Positions 56,564 to 64,000 of a stretch of DNA of 64,000 bases are shown piece by piece; the stretch's first letter is position 1, and the number at the start of each line of letters is the position of its first letter. Position numbers and translations under genes: made by a program. The notes beneath the pieces are model-generated. The model had not been told where the DNA came from. It saw only the letters and a program-made list of their open reading frames with translations, and searched no databases. The stretch comes from Aulostomus chinensis (Eukaryota; Chordata; Actinopteri; Syngnathiformes; Aulostomidae). Location: NCBI GenBank assembly GCA_037954235.1, contig JBBMOA010000015.1, positions 26,144,569 to 26,208,568 on the forward strand, read 5' to 3'.

Positions 56564-57080
56564 GCAGGTCTGGAGGAGGTTGAGCAGGTCTGGAGGAGGT
56601 GGAGCAGGTTTAGAGGAGGTGGAGCAGGTCTGGAGAAGGTTGAGCAGGTCTGGAGGAGGCTGAGACAGTCTGGAGGAGGTGGAGCAGGTCTGGAGGAGGT
56701 GGAGCAGGTTTAGAGAAGGTGGAGCAGGTCTGGAGAAGGTTGAGCAGGTCTGGAGGAGGCTGAGACGGTCTGGAGGAGGTGGAGCAGGGTTAGAGGAGGT
56801 GGAGCAGGTCTGGAGGAGGTGGAGCAGGTTTAGAGGAGGTTGAGCAGGTCTGGAGGAGGCTGAGACGGTCTGGAGGAGGTGGAGCAGGTCTGGAGGAGGT
56901 GGAGCAGGTTTAGAGAAGGTGGAGCAGGTCTGGAGAAGGTTGAGCAGGTCTGGAGGAGGCTGAGATGGTCTGGAGGAGATGGAGCAGGTCTGGAGGAGGT
57001 TGAGCAGGTCTGGAGGAGGCTGAGATGGTCTGGAGGAGATGGAGCAGGTCTGGAGGAGGTGGAGCAGGTCTGGAGTAGTT
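56564..57080. repeat. 20-bp minisatellite, about 26 copies
   Basis: Unit GCAGGTCTGGAGGAGGTGGA with variants GGTTTAGAGGAGG, GGTCTGGAGAAGG and GACGGTCTGG. The 20-bp period holds exactly throughout. Variants recur in blocks, implying a higher-order unit. Since 20 is not a multiple of 3, open frames across it cycle through all three readings and are artefacts. Confidence 0.95.
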
Positions 57081-57470
57081 TAGCAGTTACAGCATCTCTT
57101 GTACTTTCATTTGCAGAGGTGAGAAGTATGAAGCTTCTTTATGGTATTTTGGTAGTTTTTTCAGTTCTCTGTATGTACGTATCTGTAAAGTCTACTACTT
57201 TCTACTCCTTAGCTTCTTAAAATAGGCTCCTTACTTTAGTTCTGATGCACAAGAGACAAAAACAATGTCAAAGAGATAAAAGGACAAACAGGCAGGAGTT
57301 AAGCACATTTTACTGGAAGTACAGCACAAACCCAGTACTTGAGTCAAAGTATAAATACTCTACGAGTGTATCCACAATGTACATTTTATACACTTTGACT
57401 ACAAATGTTTATGGCAGCATACTTTCTCTTAGAGGTGAGTATTGTTTTCCCTCGGAGTACTAAGACTTTG
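57081..57470. other. No gene recognised
   Basis: AT-rich sequence between two tandem repeats. Confidence 0.45.
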
Positions 57471-57560
57471 ACTCAAGTACTGTGGTTGTGTACTTACTGG
57501 ACTCAAGTACTGTGGTTGTGTACTTACTGGACTCAAGTACTGTGGTTGTGTACTTACTGG
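57471..57560. repeat. Exact 30-bp tandem triplication
   Basis: Three identical consecutive copies of a 30-mer beginning ACTCAAGTACTGTGGTTGTG. No mismatch among copies, so the array is young or under turnover. It ends about 15 bp before a CACGTG E box (57574-57579). Confidence 0.97.
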
Positions 57561-57736
57561 ATGTCAAACAAAGTCACGTGAAGGAGGAGGCGGAGCAGAG
57601 GACGAGCGCGCCAGCCTGACGAACCACCTAGAGCCGATATCAGAGCAGCCACAGGAGTTTGTGAGCACTTTCTGCTCTCGGAGCCTGCCTGCCTGCCTGT
57701 TCGCTGAGGTCAGCAGGAACCGGGACGTTGTGTTCG
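57561..57736 (+). promoter_or_regulatory. Candidate promoter and leader of a plus-strand gene
   Basis: A GC-richer stretch with TCACGTGA (E box, near 57573-57580), a GGAGGAGGCGGAGC purine-rich patch and GCCTGCCTGCCTG repeats precedes the candidate ATG at 57737. No TATA box is seen. Confidence 0.25.
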
Positions 57737-57751
57737 ATGCTGCTGGAAATG
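57737..57751 (+). CDS. Candidate first coding exon (partial gene)
   Basis: ATG at 57737 opens five codons (MLLEM) ending exactly at a strong donor, GTGAGT (57752-57757), in phase 0. The upstream sequence looks promoter-like. The only support for coding is that an exon-like segment at 58054 keeps the same phase. A 15-nt coding segment is weak evidence on its own. Confidence 0.25.
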
Positions 57752-58053
57752 GTGAGTGACAGTGAGTGGACCCGTTCCTGTGCCTGTAGAGAGACTGTGG
57801 TTTCTGGAATGATAGAACAGAGCAGGAGCTGGGTTGTATTTATCCGTCACATCACATCATCCCTCTGCAGCCCCGTGATTCACACTCACCAGAGGGCACA
57901 TGACATGAAAAGACACAAGGACAAGCGGACCTTCAGGGGAAACAACATTCTGCCGTTTGGCATTTGGGTGACATCATCGGCTCGGTGTGCCCCCCCACCA
58001 CCACCATACATCATGACTTCATGCCTCCATGCTGTCTCATACTCTCTTTAAAG

Positions 58054-58160
58054 GCCAAAGACGCTTGCAGTCGTGGCCTCATGAGAGCCCGGGGGTCGCG
58101 GGTCACCCTGAGCAACTCCATCACTGTCGTGGACCAAGTGCAGCTGGCCACCGGCTCCCA
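58054..58160 (+). CDS. Candidate internal coding exon, possibly joined to 57737-57751
   Basis: A pyrimidine-rich stretch ending TTTAAAG is followed by a GC3-rich open segment that starts AKDACSRGLMRARGSR and continues to a VVDQVQLATGS end. A GTGAGC donor lies at 58161. Length is 107 nt, and phase 0 at the acceptor matches the phase-0 donor at 57751. I do not recognise the peptide. If the donor is not used, the frame ends at a TGA two bases later, so it could also be a terminal exon. The spliced model is inference. Confidence 0.3.
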
Positions 58161-58164
58161 GTGA

Positions 58165-59350
58165 GCTCTCCCTCAAGTTCAACCTGTGTTTTATTGTTTT
58201 AAAAAGAGATGTGTGAGAATATATTGCCTTTACATGGCTTCATCGCTGACAATATGATCTTACATTGACCTGAGCAGCACTGAAATAGCTTCACAACACA
58301 CACACACACACCTGCTCATCAGAGGGAATAAAGGGTACTGCTTCCCGCTCAAGAGCCGTTTGGTGCGGCCTCTGAGGGATCGACCCTGCAGTGCTGGAAT
58401 CCATTGTTTTATCTCATTTGCGTGAATTTCAGCCTCCTTGACAGTTTGTACTCCTACTGTATGTAACTGACCTTTGAGCACCGTATTCCAGTGATGTCAT
58501 CATTGTGCTCATGTGGACATCTGTGCCAACTCTGAAGTATTTCCAGACAATCATGTCATCATTGCCCTTTCTCAGTCCATGTATGAACATCTGGCTGAAC
58601 ATAACTATGCCTCTTCTCTCACCTGAGTGGCAAATCAGTGGCGAAGTGCGTCGAGCTTGCAGTTGTTCAGGTGGCAGCTCCTTGACAGCCTGTTCATCTC
58701 TAAGGAGGAGGAAAACACAGTGAAGCACTTCATCTCTATACATCTGAACTGGGAGCTCTCCCACAGCACAACTGCCTCATTCGGTGTCCTTGATCGCTGT
58801 GATTGATCAGCTCAGATTCTCCCATGTAGCAGGAGAAAGCTGCTGGATGGTTCAGCAGCTGGTTTGGAAGCAGTTTTTCTAACAACCACACGCTTCATGA
58901 TTCTCAGACAGAGAATCAGAGCCAACTTGAGTGGAAAGGCAAATGTTAATTGCACACACGGAGGGCAAGAGCAACACATCATCTCAGTCTAATCTAAAAG
59001 ATGATTGAATCAGATATGCTGATACGAAGATTGGGTTTGCAGCGTTAATGAGCTTGAAAGGGACTTTGGAGCAACAAATCACATTTCATATCGACATCCT
59101 AATAAAGCATTCCAGGGTTTCCCACACATCGATTCATCCGTGGCGGCCTGCCACAACAGCGGCATCAACCGCCACAGATTGATTTTCAATTTCTTTTCTC
59201 CTTTTATAGTCGTATTTGACCATTAATCTGTGCATGGCGCATTGTCTCGTCCGCGCTGACACGCCGACAATACACCAGTCTGTGGCGTTTAATTAGTCTC
59301 AGATGTGCACACAAGAAGCAGGTGTGTCCAGAACATCACTAATTATGATG
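58165..59350. other. No gene recognised
   Basis: Unique-looking noncoding sequence containing a short CA tract near 58297-58312. Confidence 0.4.
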
Positions 59351-59630
59351 ACGAGGGGCCACTTCTGCTCACGAGGGGCCACTTCTGCTCACGAGGGACC
59401 ACTTCTGCTCACGAGGGGCCACTTCTGCTCACGAGGGACCACTTCTGCTCACGAGGGACCACTTCTGCTCACGAGGGGCCACTTCTGCTCACGAGGGACC
59501 ACTTCTGCTCACGAGGGGCCACTTCTGCTCACGAGGGACCACTTCTGCTCACGAGGGGCCACTTCTGCTCACGAGGGACCACTTCTGCTCACGAGGGGCC
59601 ACTTCTGCTCACGAGGGACCACTTCTGCTC
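59351..59630. repeat. 20-bp minisatellite, exactly 14 copies in two alternating variants
   Basis: Unit ACGAGGGGCCACTTCTGCTC or ACGAGGGACCACTTCTGCTC, differing at one base (G or A). The order of variants is G G A G A A G A G A G A G A, so a 40-bp dimer is the current unit of amplification at the right end. There are no other differences among copies. Confidence 0.97.
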
Positions 59631-60269
59631 TGCCTGCACAAATGTGGCTGAGGGCTGAGGTGGGTCATTGGAGCTGAACACATCAGTATCAGTGTGTTCT
59701 CAGGGTTAGGGTCTGAGGGGGTCTCGCAACTGTCATCATCACCCCCCAGCCTTCAAGTGGATCCATCCATATTACATCAGAGGTCAAGTGGAACTCGCTG
59801 TTGTTCAGATCAAACGAAACGATAACAGGACTGACAAGTCAAAGCCAAAAAAGTCAGAGAGAAAAGGAACATCTTCAGGCTGTTGCTGCTTCAACGTTTG
59901 AGTTTCCCAAAGTTACAGAGGACAAATCTCATTCACAGTTGTTGGGAGCTTGGATGAAGAGGAGGAAGAGAGGAGCCACGACAGGTGAACAGGTGAGCAG
60001 GTAAAGCAGGAGCCACCTGCTTCTAGAGGAAGCCACATGGTGACAGAACGGAGGCAACCGTGGCTGCTGTAGCTGACAGCAGACCAACACTCTGTCCGTG
60101 CGTGAATGGATGTCTCAGTGGCAGTCTTGACCAGCAGCTCCAGGTCGTATCTGTCCTTCTGACAAAGACAGAACTGGAAACATTGTAATGGCTGCTGTTT
60201 TCTCAGGACCTTGTTTTGTCTCTGCTGGAAGGAGAAAGGATAGATTCATGCAGATTAAAGAGATGTGGG

Positions 60270-60274
<5 letters not shown>
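59631..60274. other. No gene recognised
   Basis: Unique-looking noncoding sequence between the minisatellite and the TC array. Confidence 0.4.
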
Positions 60275-60322
<48 letters not shown>

Positions 60323-60574
60323 CCAGCAGTCTCTCTCTCTCTCTCTTCCTTCCAGCAGTCTCTCTCTCTCTCTCTTCCTTCCAGCAGTCTCTCTCTCTCT
60401 TCCTTCCAGCAGTCTCTCTCTCTCTCTCCCTTCCAGCAGTCTCTCTCTCTCTCGCTCTCTCTCTTCCTTCCAGCAGTCTCTCTCTCTCTCGCTCTCTCTC
60501 TTCCTTCAAGCAGTCTCTCTCTCTCTCTTCCTTCCAGCAGTCTCTCTCTCTCTCGCTCTCTCTCTTCCTTCAAG

Positions 60575-60614
<40 letters not shown>
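60275..60614. repeat. Long (TC)n array with TTCCTTCCAGCAG spacers
   Basis: Blocks of TC repeats (14-40 bp) separated by TTCCTTCCAGCAG or TTCCTTCAAGCAG. This gives a compound tandem repeat of about 25-50 bp period, some blocks with CTCGCTC. It ends at the start of the Tx1-type LINE. Leu-Ser and Glu-Arg frames across it are artefacts. Confidence 0.95.
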
Positions 60615-60617
<3 letters not shown>

Positions 60618-60823
60618 CGTGTGAGAGCGCGATTGAGGTGGAAGTTTCTTCCTAGATTTCTAATTTTCGATGCTCTTTTTCAGACTTGTTTTTTATGTTT
60701 ATTTGAGTTTAGTTTCACTGATTGTCACTGCTGGGGTCTGTGTTTTTTTCAGACTGTGTGTGTGTGTGGGGGGGGGGGGGGGGTTTGGGATTTCGTGGTG
60801 AGCCTTGTGGCTCAAACGCCACC

Positions 60824-62150
60824 ATGTCTGCTGGCTCCGGCCTGGAGAGGCTAACTCGTCGGCACCATCTTGATGGCGTGCCGACGGCTAGCTGCTCGGT
60901 GGAGGAGTGCGGGCTGGCCGTTGGTCAGGTAGTCGGTTATGACAGCGTGAAGTCGGCCTCCAGAATGAACAGCGCGGTGGTGATCTTTCTGGACAGCGTC
61001 GAGAAGGTGGATCAGGTGGTGCAGAGCGGGGTGGTGATCCAGGGAACCTTCACTCCCGTTCCCTCTCTGGTCGGCGCTGCCAGAAGGGTCATCATTCTAA
61101 CGTCCCTCCGTTCATACGGAATGAGGCTTTAAAGAAGGAGCTGACGCGACAGGTCAGCTGATCGCTCCCATCAAACTGATCCCGCTGAGTTGTAAATCTC
61201 CTCACCTGAAACACGTGGTGTCGTTCAGAAGACAGGTGTGATGGTTCTTAGAGTCCCGAGGAGCTAAACCTAGCAATGAAATTCAAGGTGGACGACTTTG
61301 ATTATACCGTGCACGTTACGTCCGGAAGTATGAAATATTTTAGATGCGGGATGGAGGGTCATCTCATTCGTGCGTGCCCAGAGAGGGACGCCGCGGCCGC
61401 TTGTGCGGCAGCAGCCGAAGCCGGTAATACAGCAACCGGCGGAGCCGAGGAGGCCGTTGCCGGTGACGCCGTGTCGGCTAAGGTCGTTGGGCCGTCTTTT
61501 GGGACTGGTGGTGCCGAGCCGGTTAGGCCGGCATCGGCAGATCCCGCTATGGAGGAGCCACCGAACACTCACAGTCCGGGGCCACAGGCACGAGACACGC
61601 GGGGCGCAACGGACAACGTAACGGATTCACAGGTGACACACAACACACGGGTGGAGGGTGAACAGTGTGTGAATAATCCTGATAGTGGGGAGGTGGAGAT
61701 GGGGGGTCGAGTGGGTTGGTGGGACCGACAGCCAGGGTGGCAGCAGGGCTGGAGGAAGAAGGGGAGGAGGACACAGTGATCGATGATGATTTGTTCAAAC
61801 TGGCTTCAAAAAGGAAACTAGAGACAAGACGGAGCAGCAGCACAGCCAAAAAGGCAACAAAGAAGAGGTGTCTCAGTCCCAGGGACAGGACAGTTTGTTG
61901 GACAGTGATGAAGACAACGGGAAAATAAGCCTTGAAAGTGCTTGTAGTGTAACGAGAATAAAAAAGTTCTGACAGGACACAAAAGGTTTGAGGGTAAAAA
62001 TTGAAAACTTTGTCCCTGACCTCAAACTGTTTCTGGACTCTGTCCAGTTGGACACGAGGAAGCCGGGTGAGCCTGGTCAGCCGCGTTTCACAGACCAGGA
62101 GATTTTCAGGCTGAGAAAAATGGTCCTCAAGATCCAAACCAGCTGGCTGA
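60824..62150 (+). pseudogene. LINE ORF1 (RNA-binding, gag-like) pseudogene
   Basis: The ATG at 60824 has a perfect GCCACC Kozak context and opens MSAGSGLERLTRRHHLDGVP. An RRM-like portion follows (AVVIFLDSVEKVDQVV; VIQGTFTPVPSL). Frameshifts occur near 61095 and again by 61260. From 61276 the frame reads MKFKVDDFDYTVHV and a CCHC zinc-knuckle region in which the first Cys is Tyr (61336-61338), while C, H and C remain (CGMEGHLIRAC). An Ala/Gly-rich linker follows, then near 61780-61930 a charged, Lys/Glu-rich tail in another frame. The product would bind LINE RNA. This copy is broken in at least three places. Confidence 0.75.
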
Positions 62151-64000
62151 AGATGACCAAGTGTTGCTCTTTGGTTTTCTCTCAACTTCATTTTGGTCTC
62201 CTTGATCTGTTTTTGCTCTTTCTCAATGTGCACCATCTCAAACTGCTCGTTGAATGGAAACGGGGCAAGAAACGATGCCAAGAGAGCCTCTGTCTTCAGT
62301 TTAATTAACACAAAAAACTGAATGTCTCTTTTATCCAAGAGACCCACAGCACTGCAGACAATGAAGGGGATTGGAGGAGGGAATGGAACAGCCGGCCTAC
62401 TGTAGCCGTAAAACTAACAACAGTGGGGGGTCGGAGTTTTGTTGTCCAGAGATTTTAATCCAATCTGTTGATGTGGAAGATGTGATGATGGGTCATATTT
62501 TGAAAATCAAGGCACAGTTTGAAAGTGTGACCATGATGTTTTCAATGTGTGTGCTCCAACAGTAGGCACAGAGAGGCTCTTCCTTCTGAACGCCCTGGAT
62601 GGGGAACTTCAGAGGTGTGGCCGGGGCGAGTATTTGGTCATTGGAGGGGATTCTAACTGCACAGAGAACCCCACGTTAGACCGGCATCACCCTGAACCTC
62701 ATGCTGCTTCACAAAAACATCTAAAGAAATTGATAGAAACCCATGAGCTTGCTGATGTGTGGAGAAATTTCCACGGTGTGACTCGTCAGCACACCTGGCT
62801 CCCGTCTCAAGATGGCCTCCTGTCAGTGTCCAGACTGGATAGATTTTACTGCTTTAAACATCATTTAAATGTTTGTAAGAGTTGTCATAGAAACCCAGTT
62901 GGGTTTTCGGATCACTCATTAGTAGAGTGTTGTATTTATATCAATAGTGTCAGGTGTAACAGTGCATATTGGCATTTTAACACATCACTCCTGGCTGATA
63001 ATGCTTTTAGAAGGGCTTTTGCTGTATTTTGGAAGGATTTTAGAAAGACAAAATCCAGTTTTACTTCATTGCAGCAGTGGTGGGATACAGGAAAGAGGCA
63101 GATCAAATCTCTGTGTCTGGAATACACTGGCAATGTCTCAGGGACTCTAATCTATCAGGGATCTGGAGAGAGAACTGGTGGAGTTGCAGGAGTTAGCAGA
63201 CTCCACCGGAGAAACCAGACATACTGATGTCTTCAAAACAAAGAAGCGTGTGTTGGCTGACCTACTGGGTGTGCCCACCAGGGGAGCTGTGGTGCGCAGT
63301 AGGTTCCAGCATGTGGCCATGATGGATGCTCCCTCTCACTTTGTTTTGGGACTGGAGAGGAAGAATGGGCAGAGGAGACTGATCCACTGTCTGCGCTCCG
63401 GTGATGGGCAGCTGCTCCGTGAAGCGGCAGAGATCCGTCAGCATGCAGCAAGCTTCTACCAGGAGTTGTTTGACTGTGGTTACAAAGAGGAACCAGACAA
63501 GTTGCTCTCCTTTCTCGGTGGTCTGCCAAAGGTGTCAACAGATGCCAACCAGCGTTTGGAGGCTGATGTCTGTCGGGAGGAACTGTTGGAGGCGCTGCAG
63601 AGCCAGAAGCCTGGGAGAGCCCCAGGTATAGACGGCCGGCCAGCTGACTTTTATAAAGCCTTCTGGCCTGTAATTGAGGAGGACCTGCTGGATGTTCTCA
63701 GGGACAGCCTGCTGAGGGGACAGTTGCCCCTGAGTTGCAGGAGAGCTGTAATCACTCTACTGCCAAAAAAGGGAGATCTGCAGAACCTGAAAAACTGGCG
63801 ACCAGTGGCCCTTCTCTGCACTGACTACAAACTCCTCTCCAAGGTCTTAGCCAATAGGCTGAGGGAGGTGGTGGAGCAGGTGGTCCATGTGGACCAGACC
63901 TGCTGTGTACCAGGCAGGCTAATCACAGACAACGTTCACTCAATTCGTGATGTTTTGAGCCTCTCCAGTTTATTGGGTGCTAAACTTGGTCTTGTTTCTT
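62150..64000 (+). pseudogene. LINE ORF2: endonuclease and reverse transcriptase, frameshifted, partial
   Basis: The endonuclease motif QETH is at 62336-62347, GGDSN near 62643-62657 and the catalytic SDH at 62907-62915. The QETH block, the GGD-SDH block (open 62547-63145) and the reverse-transcriptase block (open from about 63164 to the window end) lie in different frames, so there are at least two shifts. Reverse-transcriptase motifs seen are PGIDGRPADFYKAFW (63614), LPKKGDLQNLKNWRPVALL (63760) and the CVPGRLITDN region (63906). The YxDD motif would lie beyond the window. The GGDxN Asp is preserved, but the usual Phe is Ser (GGDSN). Confidence 0.8.

Larger units (their letters stand above)
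60615..64000 (+). mobile_element. L1-clade Tx1-group LINE, 5' end present, truncated by window edge
   Basis: The element starts with GAGCGTGTGAGAG directly at the end of the TC array. It has a 5' untranslated region with a G17 run (60769-60785), ORF1 with a zinc knuckle, then ORF2 with apurinic endonuclease and reverse transcriptase. The sequence types (GGDSNCTENP; PGIDGRPADFYKAFW; LPKKGDLQNLKNWRPVALL) are those of fish Tx1-like elements, a group with several site-specific members. Both frames have a few breaks, but the reverse-transcriptase part is open to the window edge, so it is a fairly young copy. Confidence 0.85.

Noticed and set aside
56460..57220. Frames with repeated LEEVEQVWRR-type peptides
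   Set aside because: The 20-bp unit cycles through three frames to give a 20-residue peptide period. The DNA period, not protein selection, explains it.
59351..59630. CRISPR-like array
   Set aside because: Units are directly adjacent with no spacers, and the genome is clearly eukaryotic.
59303..59677. Two overlapping frames of 117 and 124 codons with repeated peptides
   Set aside because: Produced by the 14-copy 20-bp minisatellite, which lacks stops in two frames.
60115..60854. Leu-Ser and Glu-Arg repeat frames up to 212 codons
   Set aside because: They are translations of the TC/GA microsatellite array and have no independent coding evidence.
61547..62347. 266-codon minus-strand open frame
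   Set aside because: It is the antisense of the LINE ORF1 and ORF2 start, where the plus strand carries the recognisable zinc knuckle and endonuclease. A shadow frame.

Overview
This is a 64 kb stretch of animal nuclear DNA, almost certainly from a ray-finned (percomorph-type) teleost fish. The evidence is the repeat content: CA/GT microsatellites with poly-G runs, V-SINE-like copies with ATCC-type tails, an L2-clade (Maui-like) LINE, a Tx1-group L1 LINE, PIF/Harbinger and hAT transposons, and a Gmr1-type gypsy element. No complete host protein gene is visible. Two short candidate first exons are the only hints of host genes: a signal-peptide exon on the minus strand at 16267-16327, and a plus-strand start at 57737-57751 with a phase-compatible exon at 58054-58160. 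Most of the window reads as intergenic or intronic DNA.

Layout. 1-16 kb: unique-looking noncoding DNA with microsatellites and three SINE insertions (3814-3924, 11250-11316, 14630-15003), each bounded by a direct repeat. 16.3-16.7 kb: candidate promoter and signal-peptide exon, minus strand. 20.1-31.0 kb: a nested transposon stack. The outer element is a decayed ZBED-type hAT transposon (20082-30972; 8-bp target duplication matching at 7 of 8 bases; transposase on the minus strand). A non-autonomous hAT of a different lineage (23505-24227) lies inside it. A complete LTR retrotransposon (24565-30963) inserted nine bases from the right end of the outer element.

The LTR element is the centrepiece. 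It has two 443-bp LTRs that I read as identical, a 5-bp target duplication (CCCAC), a tRNA-Pro primer-binding site, a poly-G polypurine tract, and one uninterrupted 1532-codon gag-pol frame. All catalytic residues I looked for are present. Its domain order is Gag - protease - integrase - reverse transcriptase - RNase H, so integrase precedes RT as in Ty1/copia although the domains are Ty3/gypsy-like. This is the layout of Gmr1-type elements, whose Gag capsid is the proposed ancestor of the vertebrate SCAN domain. Everything points to a very recent, possibly still mobile insertion.

34.9-37.8 kb: a broken L2-clade LINE interrupted by a tRNA-type SINE. 38.6-42.6 kb: two PIF/Harbinger relics, the first with transposase and Myb-like gene remnants and a 61-bp minisatellite inside it. 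43.9-45.2 kb: a non-autonomous hAT. 45-56 kb: mostly unique DNA with stretches that look like conserved noncoding sequence, plus a second full V-SINE copy (54281-54704). 56.5-60.6 kb: three minisatellites, a 3x30-bp exact repeat and a long TC array. 60.6-64 kb: a Tx1-group LINE that begins directly at the TC array and runs off the window; its ORF1 is broken, and its ORF2 is broken in the endonuclease but open through the reverse-transcriptase part.
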